64,000 bases of DNA, taken from positions 124,001 to 188,000 of the forward strand of contig NZ_JBFABG010000007.1 of the NCBI RefSeq assembly GCF_040640215.1, given 5' to 3'. This stretch comes from Actinosynnema sp040640215. GTDB lineage: Bacteria; Actinomycetota; Actinomycetes; Mycobacteriales; Pseudonocardiaceae. The notes below the pieces were generated by a model. That model was not told the DNA's origin and did not search any database. It saw only the letters and a list, made by a program, of their open reading frames with translations. Positions 8,783 through 16,779 of this stretch are shown one piece after another (the first letter of the stretch is position 1; each line of letters begins with the position of its first letter). The position numbers and the translations under genes are program-made.

Positions 8783-9148
8783 ATGCGCATCGGGGAATTG
8801 GCCGAGCGGACCGGCACGTCCCGCCGGCTGCTGCGCTACTACGAGGAACGCGGGCTGGTCGTGTCCACCCGTTCCGCCAACGGCTACCGCGACTACGACG
8901 CGAACCTGGTGGACCGGGTGGTCCAGATCCGCGGGCTGCTCGACGCCGGGCTGCCGACCCGCATCATCAAGCAGATCCTGCCCTGCCTGGACAAGCCCCG
9001 CGCGATCCACTTCCCGGACGCCACCCCGGAGATGCTCGCGACCTTGGAGCGGGAGCGCGACCGGATGACCGAACGGGTCCGGTTCCTGACCCGGAACCGG
9101 GACGCCATCTCCGAGTACCTGGACGCGGTCCGCACCTACGTGCCCTGA
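8783..9148 (+). CDS. MerR-family transcriptional regulator
   Basis: This 121-residue protein begins directly with the MerR winged helix (MRIGELAERTGTSRRLLRYY) and ends in the helical dimerisation segment. There is no cysteine-rich metal site; the single Cys in the ILPCLD stretch is not part of one. Its effector is therefore probably organic. It is divergent from the MFS exporter and likely controls it together with itself. Its end overlaps the convergent small hypothetical gene by 13 bp. GGTGGAG upstream serves as ribosome site. Confidence 0.85.
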   Translation: MRIGELAERTGTSRRLLRYYEERGLVVSTRSANGYRDYDANLVDRVVQIRGLLDAGLPTRIIKQILPCLDKPRAIHFPDATPEMLATLERERDRMTERVRFLTRNRDAISEYLDAVRTYVP

Positions 9149-9438
9149 GCCGGGTTCCCCGGAAGCGAGCCCGGAAGCGAGTCCGGAGCGCGGACGCGGG
9201 CCGAGTCGGCGCGCCACCGGAACTGGATGTCGGGCTCGTCCCGGCGTTCCAGCACGCCGGCATCGACCAACCGCATCAGCACGTCATGCAGCGCCACGCC
9301 CAGCGCGTTGTCCGACCAGAAGAGGTGCTTGACCCGGTGGAACTCCCCGGTCGGCGGGAAGATCCCCAGCGCCAGGCCCAGCCCGTACGCCGCGAAGTCC
9401 CAGTCGGTCCAGTCCGCCAGGTCTTCACGAAGCTCCAC
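9136..9438 (-). CDS. Hypothetical protein, about 100 residues
   Basis: I do not recognise the family. From a GTG at 9438 (GGGGGG immediately upstream) it encodes 100 residues with an aromatic-rich, acidic N-terminal half (WTDWDFAAYGLGLALGIF) and a charged C-terminus. The codon pattern, GC at third positions, fits a real gene. A longer form starting at 9510 is possible but its extra residues look like non-coding sequence. Convergent with merR, overlapping it by 13 bp. Confidence 0.5.
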   Translation of the reverse strand: MELREDLADWTDWDFAAYGLGLALGIFPPTGEFHRVKHLFWSDNALGVALHDVLMRLVDAGVLERRDEPDIQFRWRADSARVRAPDSLPGSLPGNPAQGT

Positions 9439-9556
9439 CCCCCGATCGCCCCGGTGACCGGGTGCACCGGGCGAGCGGGACAACCCGGTCCCCACAGCGC
9501 CTTCACCCACTTCGTCCGGGGCGCGGACCGGCAGCGGGTGCGGTCACCGCTCGCCG

Positions 9557-10552
9557 TCAACGTCGTGTCGCGTAGTGCTCGGCGATCACCGCGAACGCCT
9601 CCTTCGGTTCGCGCGTCCCGTCCGGGTGCAGCCGGACGACGCCGAAGCTCGCCAGGTCGAGATCCGGGTCACCGCCGTGCGGCAGGTGGAAGCTCGCGTA
9701 GGTGTTGACGAACGCGGTGTCGACGCCGGTCTTCTCGAAGACCCGCAACAACTCCCGCACGTACCCGGCCTGCCCCGCCTCGTCGCGCACGAGGCCGCCG
9801 GCCAGGCCCGACGGCCGACCGCCCTCGTACTCGACGACCAGCATCCCGCGCGCGCCCAGGTCCGCCGCGCCCCGGTAGGTGGCCGCGCCGAACTCCGTGA
9901 TCGCGACGGGCTTCCCCTGCGCCACGAGCGCGCGGATCGAGTCCTCGTAGTGGTCGGCGATCTCGACGGACCGGTAGGCGTCGACCGACACGATGTCGAA
10001 CGGCGTCCAGTCCACCCCTTCGAACGGGATGGCCGCGTAGGTCACCGGCCCGCCGAACCGCTCGCGCACCACGCGCACCGCCTCGGCCAGGAACTCGTTG
10101 ATCCGCCGGGGCACGTCCGCCAGCAACGCGGCGGTTTGGTCGCGCGTGCCGTTCAGCAACGCGGCCGTGCGCTCCAGACCACCGTCGCCGGGCAGGAAAC
10201 CCCGGGTGAACAAGCTCAACTCGGCCCCGGTCACCACGACCACGCGCGCCCCGGCCAGCCGCAGGCGCTCGGCGCGGTGCGCGCAGTCGGCCAGGACGGC
10301 CGTCAGCTCCCCGGTGGTGAGCTCGCAGGTGAAGGGGGAGAGCCACACCTCCAGCCCGAGTTCGGCGGCGAGCCGGCCGGCGGTTTCCAGCCGCTCCGGG
10401 TCGCCGCCGGTCAGCCGGACCGCCGTGCAGCCCAGGTCGTCGCGGATGGACCGCAGATCGCGCGCCACGGCTTCCGGATTCCACCGCTCGTGCGTGCTGA
10501 CGCCGAGGTCGTTGATGAACCCGGTGTCGTACCCGATACCTCTGCCGCGCAT
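9557..10552 (-). CDS. TIM-barrel glycoside-hydrolase-like protein of unknown function
   Basis: This 331-residue protein has the pattern of a (beta/alpha)8 barrel: VRLTGGDPE, VDAYRS and ITEFGAATY lie where clan A glycoside hydrolases carry strand ends and the catalytic Glu. Similar actinomycete proteins have sometimes been labelled abortive infection proteins, from memory and without mechanistic support. No signal peptide, so the protein should be cytoplasmic. It is divergent from a tetR gene, and each start region carries a copy of the same 15-bp palindrome, so the TetR protein probably controls it. Confidence 0.6.
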   Translation of the reverse strand: MRGRGIGYDTGFINDLGVSTHERWNPEAVARDLRSIRDDLGCTAVRLTGGDPERLETAGRLAAELGLEVWLSPFTCELTTGELTAVLADCAHRAERLRLAGARVVVVTGAELSLFTRGFLPGDGGLERTAALLNGTRDQTAALLADVPRRINEFLAEAVRVVRERFGGPVTYAAIPFEGVDWTPFDIVSVDAYRSVEIADHYEDSIRALVAQGKPVAITEFGAATYRGAADLGARGMLVVEYEGGRPSGLAGGLVRDEAGQAGYVRELLRVFEKTGVDTAFVNTYASFHLPHGGDPDLDLASFGVVRLHPDGTREPKEAFAVIAEHYATRR

Positions 10553-10571
10553 GTCGACCCCTCACATTTAC

Positions 10572-10586
10572 GGTACTCGATGTACC
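10572..10586. promoter_or_regulatory. Operator copy 1 (GGTAC-N5-GTACC)
   Basis: A perfect inverted repeat GGTAC/GTACC with 5-base spacer TCGAT lies 20 bp from the start of the barrel-protein gene. Outer bases TTAC and CTAA extend the dyad. Identical arms occur at 10627. Confidence 0.7.
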
Positions 10587-10626
10587 CTAACCGGGAAGTT
10601 AGCACAGCTCTGAGGCCCGGTGTTAA

Positions 10627-10641
10627 GGTACGCCGCGTACC
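10627..10641. promoter_or_regulatory. Operator copy 2 (GGTAC-N5-GTACC)
   Basis: A second perfect GGTAC/GTACC dyad with 5-base spacer GCCGC sits 14 bp before the tetR start, overlapping its ribosome site region. Centre-to-centre distance to copy 1 is 55 bp, suitable for divergent autoregulation. Confidence 0.7.
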
Positions 10642-10654
10642 AGGAGGTGAGCGC

Positions 10655-11230
10655 GTGACGGAGACCCGGCGACGTGGGGCGGAGCTGGAGCGGGCGATCC
10701 TGAGCGCCGCCGCCGAGGAGTTGGCCGAGTCCGGCTACGAGGGCCTGACCATGGACCGGGTCGCGAAACGGGCCGGCACCAACAAGAACGCCATCTACCG
10801 CCGCTGGCCCAACCGCGCCGCGCTCGGCGTCGCCGCGTACCGCTACCTGGTCACGGCGGCGGCCGACCTGCCCGACACCGGAGACCTCCGCGCCGACGTC
10901 CTGGAACTGCTGCGCCGCGCGAACCGGCACTGGTCCTCGCCGCAGGGCGCGATCCTGCGCGGTCTGCTGGCCGGGATCGGCGTGCCCGAGCTGCTCGCGC
11001 AGATGCGGGACGAGGTGAGCGACGCGGGCAGCGCGCTCTGGCTGACCGTGCTGGGTCGCGCGGTGGCTCGCGGCGAGGCACGTCCGGAAGCGCTGCACCC
11101 CAGGGTCGCCACGGTCGCGGTCGCCTTGCTGCGCAACGAGTTCCTCACCAGCGGGGTGCCGAACGTGCCGGACGCCGTGCTGGTCGAGATCGTGGACGAG
11201 ATCTACCTGCCGCTGGTGCGCGCGCGGTGA
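10655..11230 (+). CDS. TetR-family transcriptional repressor
   Basis: This 191-residue protein has an N-terminal TetR helix-turn-helix (about residues 10-55, with MDRVAKRAGTNKNAIYRRW) and a C-terminal ligand/dimer domain of the TetR_C group common in actinomycetes. The GTG at 10655 is preceded by AGGAGGTG. It is divergent from the barrel-protein gene, with two matching palindromes between. It probably represses both genes; the ligand is unknown. Confidence 0.87.
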   Translation: MTETRRRGAELERAILSAAAEELAESGYEGLTMDRVAKRAGTNKNAIYRRWPNRAALGVAAYRYLVTAAADLPDTGDLRADVLELLRRANRHWSSPQGAILRGLLAGIGVPELLAQMRDEVSDAGSALWLTVLGRAVARGEARPEALHPRVATVAVALLRNEFLTSGVPNVPDAVLVEIVDEIYLPLVRAR

Positions 11231-11231
11231 G

Positions 11232-11408
11232 CTAGCTCGCCGGGCGCAGTTCGCGCCCGGACGCGGCGAGGTGCTCCCACGTGCGTCCGCGCTGGCTGGG
11301 CGGTTCGGAACCGTCCGCCGCGCGCAACGGGTACACCAGGCCGAACGGAACGGGCTGGTCGAACTCGTCACCGCTGCGGACGTCGACCAGGTCTCGTACG
11401 TGCGCCAT
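11232..11408 (-). CDS. Small hypothetical protein, 58 residues
   Basis: The ATG at 11408 has a strong GAGGAGGA ribosome site. The product is 58 residues, charged, without membrane segments, starting MAHVRDLVDVRSGDEF. I do not recognise it. The stop lies 1 bp past the end of the convergent tetR gene. The ribosome site and clean start argue for a real gene. Confidence 0.55.
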   Translation of the reverse strand: MAHVRDLVDVRSGDEFDQPVPFGLVYPLRAADGSEPPSQRGRTWEHLAASGRELRPAS

Positions 11409-11605
11409 GACGTCCTCCTCGCCGGAGAGGCGGAACGGCTCTTCGCCACGAGGCCGTTCCGGTTGTGCGAGCTGGATACCCTTTACCGCACAACGACACG
11501 CTGCGACATCAGGGTGAAATCGCTCCGCCGTGATCTCCGGTCCCGCGACCGGCGCACGGTGCCGTCGACGACAGTCCACAGTGGACCGAACCGTGCGGGG
11601 CGACG

Positions 11606-12493
11606 TCAGGGTCGGACGTCCACCCGCAGGATGCCGCACACCTCGGTCAGCGCCCGGCCGAGCGGCAGGTCGACCCGTGCGGTGGCGTGCTGGTCGCCCC
11701 TGGTCTCGCCCTGGTTCACGATCACCACCGGCTTGCCCGCGCCGGCCGCCCGCCGGACGAACCGCAGCCCCGACATGACCGTCAGCGAGGAGCCCAGGAC
11801 CAGCACCGACCGGGCTTCGTCCACCATCCGCGCGCACTGGTCGACCCGGGTGCGAGGCACGTTCTCCCCGAAGAAGACCACGTCCGGCTTGAGCACGCCC
11901 GCGCAGTCCGCGCAGGGCACCACCCGGAAGCCGCGCACGTCCTCGTCCGCCAGGTCCGCGTCGCCGTCCGGGTTGATCCGCGCGACGTCGGCGGTGAAGT
12001 CCGGGTTCGCCGCGCGCAACCGCCGGTCCAGCTCCTCGCGCGGGCTCGACCGGCGGCAGTCCAGGCACACCACCCGGTCGAGGTTGCCGTGCAGCTCCAC
12101 GGCGTCCGCCGTGCCCGCCGCGTGGTGCAGGCCGTCCACGTTCTGGGTGATCACGCCGGACACGAGGCCGGCGGTGCGCAGCGCCGCCACCGCGCGGTGG
12201 CCCGCGTTCGGGTCGGCGCGGGCGATCGTGCGCCACCCGAGGTGGCTGCGCGCCCAGTAGCGGCGGCGGCCGGCCTCGCCGCCGGTGAACTCGTCGAAGG
12301 TCATCGGGGTGTGCCGGCGCAGGCTGCCCGCGACGCCCCGGTAGTCCGGGATGCCCGACTCGGTGGACAGGCCCGCACCGCTCAGCACGAGCACGCCGCG
12401 CGCGGAGACGGCGCGCACCACCTCGTCCAGGCTGCCGGTGCGCGGGAGCGGCGCACCCGTGGCGGTCCAGCTCAGCGTCGGGCGTGTGCGCAT
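11606..12493 (-). CDS. NAD-dependent protein deacylase, Sir2 family
   Basis: This 295-residue sirtuin has GAGLSTESGIPDYR (39-52), TQNVDGLHHAAG (116-127), a catalytic His at 135 in ELHGN, and a zinc site from CLDC (143-146) and CADC (194-197). The long spacing between the two Cys pairs and the overall pattern resemble class II (SIRT4-like) sirtuins. It removes acyl groups from lysines using NAD in the cytoplasm; its target is unknown. No clear operon partner is seen. Confidence 0.9.
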   Translation of the reverse strand: MRTRPTLSWTATGAPLPRTGSLDEVVRAVSARGVLVLSGAGLSTESGIPDYRGVAGSLRRHTPMTFDEFTGGEAGRRRYWARSHLGWRTIARADPNAGHRAVAALRTAGLVSGVITQNVDGLHHAAGTADAVELHGNLDRVVCLDCRRSSPREELDRRLRAANPDFTADVARINPDGDADLADEDVRGFRVVPCADCAGVLKPDVVFFGENVPRTRVDQCARMVDEARSVLVLGSSLTVMSGLRFVRRAAGAGKPVVIVNQGETRGDQHATARVDLPLGRALTEVCGILRVDVRP

Positions 12494-12673
12494 AACACCA
12501 GCTTACGTGCGGTCCCCGGGGCGGGCCGCCGTGCTGACCCGGACCAGGTGGCCGGCTCGCGGAAGAGGACCGCGCACTCGACGCGGCAATTGGTTCCACG
12601 AGAGCGCGAATACCGTGAATGAGAGAATTCTTCACGACTGGTCGGCGTCCTGCGGTCGGCGTCATGTCGGCAT

Positions 12674-12702
12674 GACGGGCGGGGCCGGCTGCCCCGCCCG
12701 TC
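12674..12702 (-). terminator. Terminator of the SOD-like gene
   Basis: A perfect 12-bp stem (GACGGGCGGGGC/GCCCCGCCCGTC) with a 5-base loop lies 8 bp after the stop of the minus-strand SOD-like gene. A smaller GTCATG/CATGAC hairpin follows. Confidence 0.75.
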
Positions 12703-12709
12703 CGCGAGG

Positions 12710-13294
12710 TCAGAACTTGACGGTCGCGCAGCCCAGGCGCGGCCCCGCCGTGCCCGCCTTGCCGGGTTCGGTGGCGGTCTTCTCGGCGTGGATCACGACC
12801 GAGCCGGCCCGCCGGTCGTCGAACCGCCACGGCACGACGGACGTCACCACGGCCCGACCGCGCGAGTCCGTGGTGAAGTCGAGCCAGATCTCGTTCTTCG
12901 GGTTGGCGTACTCGGGGTCGACCGACGGCTGGGCCGGGTCGACTTCGTGCTGGTGGTGCGCGCCCGAGTCGGCCGGCAAGAGGCCGCAGGGCTTCTGGTG
13001 GGCGTGCGAGCCGTACGTGCGGTTGGGGATCAGGCCCCACACGCTGAGCTGCACCTTGGTCGAACGCCGCGTCGGCGTGGCCACGACCATCACCTTCGAA
13101 CCCGGCTCGATGAGCGCGGAGTCGTAGGTGAAGGCGTTGGTGGCCTTGTCGGGCGGGGCGAACCGCCCGACCGTCACCGCGTTGCCGCCGTGCCCGTGCC
13201 CGTGGCCGTGGCCGTCAGGGGTGTGCGCGGAAGCTACGCCGGCGGCGGCCACGAGAGCCGTGGCAGCGCCGAGCAGGGGGAGAAGACGTTTCAC
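12710..13294 (-). CDS. sodC: Secreted Cu/Zn superoxide dismutase-like protein with His-rich N-terminus
   Basis: The 194-residue precursor has a Sec signal peptide (about 1-23). The mature N-terminus is rich in His (24, 29, 31, 33 and 35, alternating with Gly). The Cu/Zn-SOD fold is suggested by SHAHQKPCG (His 97 and 99), His 113/114/116, VVIHAE (His 169) and LGC (Cys 189). In the family these ligate copper and zinc and form the intrachain disulfide. It would remove superoxide outside the membrane. Whether all ligands are present needs an alignment; some actinomycete homologues lack activity. The GTG at 13294 follows a GGAAAGG-like site. Confidence 0.78.
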   Translation of the reverse strand: MKRLLPLLGAATALVAAAGVASAHTPDGHGHGHGHGGNAVTVGRFAPPDKATNAFTYDSALIEPGSKVMVVATPTRRSTKVQLSVWGLIPNRTYGSHAHQKPCGLLPADSGAHHQHEVDPAQPSVDPEYANPKNEIWLDFTTDSRGRAVVTSVVPWRFDDRRAGSVVIHAEKTATEPGKAGTAGPRLGCATVKF

Positions 13295-13596
13295 ACCGCG
13301 TGCCTTTCCGAATAGTCGGCGGCCGTTTTGTCCGTACTTCCCGAACGCTAGCACAATGATCATGAACGGATTGGACGGCGGAATCCGGGGTGCGACTCCC
13401 TCGAACCCCGGTCGAACACCCGGAACCTGCGAATTCACCACTCACTCAGGAGTGCTGATACCACCATCGGGTGGTGTCGGGAATGTCCCCGGTGTGCCGG
13501 CCCGGCCGATCCGGTCCGAGCGGTGCCTCCCCGGGTCGGAGTACCGGCCGAGGTGGCGCAGAGGGCAGGTCCGACCGGCGGCGCGGTCGGTGGTGA
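13295..13596. other. Gap between SOD-like and hydrolase-like genes
   Basis: No gene is seen. Both neighbours are on the minus strand, so it should carry the end of the molybdate operon transcript and the promoter of the SOD-like gene. A hairpin (GATACCACC, loop ATCG, GGTGGTGTC; 13457-13478) and a weaker CACTC/GAGTG hairpin just before it are candidate terminators. The AT-richer stretch 13340-13370 may hold the promoter. Confidence 0.45.
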
Positions 13597-14163
13597 TCAA
13601 TCGGAGTGGAGGAACCGGCGGGCCGCCGCCACCGTCGCCGCGCGGTGCTCCGGGTCGTGCCGGGGGCCGTCCTCGTCGCAGAACCCGGGCCCCGCGTCGA
13701 CCACGTCCACCGCCACGGTGGGCCCGGTGATCCGCCCGGCCACCGCGCGGACGTCGAAGCCCGACCGGCGCTCGGCGAAGATCGCCAGGCACGGGATGCG
13801 CGGCAGGTGCCCGGTGTGGTCGCGAATCCGCGCGCCGTGCACGCACACGATCGAGTCGAACGCGTCGGAGGCCAGCCACGCGGCCGTCGCGCCGACGCCG
13901 AGTCCCAGGCAGACCACGCGTTCGTGCGCCGCGCGCAGTTCCGCCGCGTGCGCGGCCAGCGCCCGCGCCATCGCGACCGGGCCGAGCTCCTCGGCGAACC
14001 GCCGGCCGGCCAGGTCCTCCTGCCCGTCCGGGCGGACCACGCCGGCCGGGCGGAAGTCCGGCGTGACGACCGTCCACCCCGGACGGCGCACGGCCTCCGC
14101 CATCGCCCGCACGTGCCGGTCGGGACCGTCGGTGCCGTGCGCCACGACCAGTGCCGTGCTCAT
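13597..14163 (-). CDS. Dienelactone-hydrolase-like protein lacking the nucleophile
   Basis: This 188-residue protein has the alpha/beta-hydrolase outline of small dienelactone hydrolases, including a late GPRHDPEHR with candidate His. The nucleophile elbow, normally Gly-x-Cys/Ser-x-Gly, reads GLGVG near residue 88, so the Cys/Ser is absent and hydrolase activity is doubtful. The ATG at 14163 overlaps the modC stop (ATGA), so it is the last gene of the molybdate operon. A role tied to molybdate is only suggested by position. Confidence 0.65.
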   Translation of the reverse strand: MSTALVVAHGTDGPDRHVRAMAEAVRRPGWTVVTPDFRPAGVVRPDGQEDLAGRRFAEELGPVAMARALAAHAAELRAAHERVVCLGLGVGATAAWLASDAFDSIVCVHGARIRDHTGHLPRIPCLAIFAERRSGFDVRAVAGRITGPTVAVDVVDAGPGFCDEDGPRHDPEHRAATVAAARRFLHSD

Positions 14164-15209
14164 GCGGGGTACGTCCGGATCTCGGTGGCCTTGAGCGCCG
14201 CCCACAGCGCGTCGCCGGGGTGCACCCGCAGGTCGGCCAGCGTCGCTGTGGTGATGTCGGCCAGCACCGGCGGCGCGCCGTCCAGCCGGACGCGGGTGGT
14301 GTGGGCGTGCTGCTCGACGCCGGTGACGATCACCCGCCAGGTGTTGCGCGGGCTGCCCCCCGGCGGCTCGGGGTGCAGGCTGACCGCGCTGGGCGGGAAC
14401 GCCACGTGCACCGCCCCGGAGGCCGGTTCCGCGATGGTGAGGGTGCTCCCGTCGGCCAGCGTCACGGCGGTGCCCGCAGCCCGTCCCCGGTACAGGTTGA
14501 GGCCGACCAGGTCGGCCACGTAGGCGGTGCGCGGGCGGCGGGCCACCTCGGCGGGCGTCCCCTCCTGCACGGCCCGGCCGTCCTCCACGACGACCAGGCG
14601 GTCGGCCAGCACCATCGCGTCCAGCGGGTCGTGGGTGACCAGCAGGGTGTGGCCGGGGAAGTCGGCCAGGTGCCGGCCGAGCCCGGCGCGCACGGTCAGC
14701 CGGGTGCTCGCGTCCAGGGCGGCCAGCGGTTCGTCCAGCAGCAGCAGGCGCGGGTCGGTGACGAGGGCGCGGGCCAGCGCGACGCGCTGCGCCTGGCCGC
14801 CGGACAGCGCGCGCGGCTTGCTCCGGGCGAGGCCGGCGAGGCCGACGCGGTCGAGCCACTCGTGGGCACGGGCCCGCGCGTCGGCCCGGGGCGTGCCACG
14901 GGCGCGCAGCCCGAACGCCACGTTCTCCAGCGCGGTCAGGTGACCGAACAGCAGGTAGTCCTGGAACACCACGCCGACGGGGCGGCGCTCGGCGGGCACG
15001 AACACCTCCGGCGGCACGTCCCACGGCTCGGCGTCGAGCCGCACGTGCCCGCCGGTGAGCGGCAGCAGACCGGCCAGCGCGCGCAGCGCCGTCGTCTTGC
15101 CCGCCCCGTTGGGCCCGAGCAGGGCCACCACCTCGCCGGGCGCGACGGTCAGCGGCAGCTCCAGCCGGAACCGGTCGCGGGTGACCCGCAGGTCCGCGTG
15201 CACGGTCAC
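14160..15209 (-). CDS. modC: Molybdate ABC transporter ATP-binding protein
   Basis: The 349-residue protein has Walker A GPNGAGKTT (32-40), the ABC signature LSGGQ, Walker B LLLLDEP and a C-terminal region like the TOBE/Mop oxyanion-binding domain of ModC. It would drive molybdate uptake with ModB. The GTG at 15209 overlaps the modB stop (GTGA). Tungstate or sulfate specificity cannot be excluded, but the HTH-TOBE gene and the modA pattern favour molybdate. Confidence 0.87.
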   Translation of the reverse strand: MTVHADLRVTRDRFRLELPLTVAPGEVVALLGPNGAGKTTALRALAGLLPLTGGHVRLDAEPWDVPPEVFVPAERRPVGVVFQDYLLFGHLTALENVAFGLRARGTPRADARARAHEWLDRVGLAGLARSKPRALSGGQAQRVALARALVTDPRLLLLDEPLAALDASTRLTVRAGLGRHLADFPGHTLLVTHDPLDAMVLADRLVVVEDGRAVQEGTPAEVARRPRTAYVADLVGLNLYRGRAAGTAVTLADGSTLTIAEPASGAVHVAFPPSAVSLHPEPPGGSPRNTWRVIVTGVEQHAHTTRVRLDGAPPVLADITTATLADLRVHPGDALWAALKATEIRTYPA

Positions 15210-16006
15210 GTCGCGCCCCTGATCCACCGGTCGCGCAGACCCGCCAGCACGCCCACCGACACCACCAGCAGGACGATGCTGAGCACGACGGCGGCCTCCG
15301 GTTCGGTCTCCAGGGCGAGGTAGACGGCCAGCGGCATGGTGGTGGTCTCGCCCGGGAAGTTGCCCGCGAAGGTGATGGTGGCCCCGAACTCGCCGAGCGC
15401 CCGCGCCCAGCACAGCACCGCGCCCGCCACCACGCCCGGCGTGATCGACGGCAGCGTCACCCGCCGGAACGCGAACCACCGGGACGCGCCCAGCGTCGCC
15501 GCCGCCTCCTCGAACCGGGGGTCGGCGGCCCGCAACGCGCCCTCGACCGAGATCACCAGGAACGGCATCGCGACGAACGCCTCCGCCACCACGACCCCGG
15601 CGGTGGTGAACGGCAGCGAGATCCCGAACCACGCGTCGAGATACTGCCCGATCACCCCGCGCCGGCCCAGCACCGACAGCAGCGCCACGCCGCCGACCAC
15701 CGGGGGCAGCACCAGCGGCACGGTGACCAGCGCGCGCAGGAACCCGCGTCCCGGCAGGTCGGCGCGGGCCAGCAGCCACGCCAGCGGGACGCCGAGCACC
15801 AGGCAGACCAGGGTGGCCAGGCTCGCGCACACCAGGGACAGCCGCAGCGCCTCCCCCACCTCGGCGCGGACCAGCGCGTCGGGCAGGGTCCGCCACGGCG
15901 CGCGGATCAGCAGGCCCGCCGGCGGGACGAGCAGGAACACCAGCCCCAGCAGGGCGGGCAGCACGAGGGCGGCGGGCAGCCGTCCCCGGCCCCGGCGGGG
16001 CGTCAC
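15206..16006 (-). CDS. modB: Molybdate ABC transporter permease
   Basis: This 266-residue inner-membrane protein has about six hydrophobic segments and the permease EAA-like loop (EEAAATLGASRWFAFRRV), the contact with the ATPase. The pattern ALGEFGATITFAGNFPGET is typical of ModB. The GTG at 16006 overlaps the modA stop, and its own stop overlaps the modC start. Confidence 0.88.
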   Translation of the reverse strand: MTPRRGRGRLPAALVLPALLGLVFLLVPPAGLLIRAPWRTLPDALVRAEVGEALRLSLVCASLATLVCLVLGVPLAWLLARADLPGRGFLRALVTVPLVLPPVVGGVALLSVLGRRGVIGQYLDAWFGISLPFTTAGVVVAEAFVAMPFLVISVEGALRAADPRFEEAAATLGASRWFAFRRVTLPSITPGVVAGAVLCWARALGEFGATITFAGNFPGETTTMPLAVYLALETEPEAAVVLSIVLLVVSVGVLAGLRDRWIRGAT

Positions 16007-16779
16007 GACCCGTCGAACCCGGCGGCGGCGAGCACCGCGCGGCCCCGGTCGGACAGCACGTGGGCCACGAACGCCCGCGCCCCGGCCGCGTTCGGGGCCG
16101 TCGCCAGCGGGGCGATCGGGTAGTCGTTGACCGCCTCGTCGGCCTCGGGGAACGAGATCCCCTCCACCTCGGCGGTGGCCGCCACGTCGGTCCGGTAGAC
16201 CAGCGCGGCGTCGACCTCGCCGAGCCGGACCTTGGTGAGCACCGCCTTGACGTCCTGTTCCAGCGTGTCGGGGCGCGGCGTCACGCCGGCCGCCTCGAAC
16301 GCCCTCTTCGCCGCCGCGCCGCACGGCACCTGCTCCGCGCACAGCGCGATCCCGAGCTCGGCCCTGCCGAAGTCGGCGAGTCCGGTGATCCGGCCGGGGT
16401 TGCCCGCCGGCACGGCGATCCGGAGCCTGTTGCGGGCGAACACGACCGGGGTCGCGGTGATGCCGCCCGCGTCGACCACCCGCGCCACGGCCTCCGGCGC
16501 GGCGGCGGCGAACACGTCGGCCGGCGCGCCCTGGTCGATCTGCCGGGCGAGCGCGGAGCTGCCGGCGAAGTTGAACCGGACCCGCACGCCGGGGTGGGCG
16601 TCCTCGAACTCCGCGCCCAGTTCGGTGAACGTCCCGGTGAGCGACGCGGCGGCGAACACCGTGACGGTGCCGGTGACCGGGGCGGCACCGTCCGGGCCGG
16701 CGGGCGGGTCCGGTGCGCCGCACCCGACCAGGGAGCCGACGACGGCGGCGACGACGAGCGCGGTGCGCACCGCGCTCAC
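16003..16779 (-). CDS. modA: Molybdate-binding lipoprotein
   Basis: A 258-residue precursor with lipobox SLVGC (Cys 20) that would anchor it outside the membrane. The body has the ModA pattern: VFAAASLTGTF at the start of the mature part and DVAATAEVEG with a VNDYPIAPL stretch near the end. It captures molybdate for ModBC. The GTG at 16779 overlaps the stop of the HTH-TOBE regulator gene. Confidence 0.88.
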   Translation of the reverse strand: MSAVRTALVVAAVVGSLVGCGAPDPPAGPDGAAPVTGTVTVFAAASLTGTFTELGAEFEDAHPGVRVRFNFAGSSALARQIDQGAPADVFAAAAPEAVARVVDAGGITATPVVFARNRLRIAVPAGNPGRITGLADFGRAELGIALCAEQVPCGAAAKRAFEAAGVTPRPDTLEQDVKAVLTKVRLGEVDAALVYRTDVAATAEVEGISFPEADEAVNDYPIAPLATAPNAAGARAFVAHVLSDRGRAVLAAAGFDGS

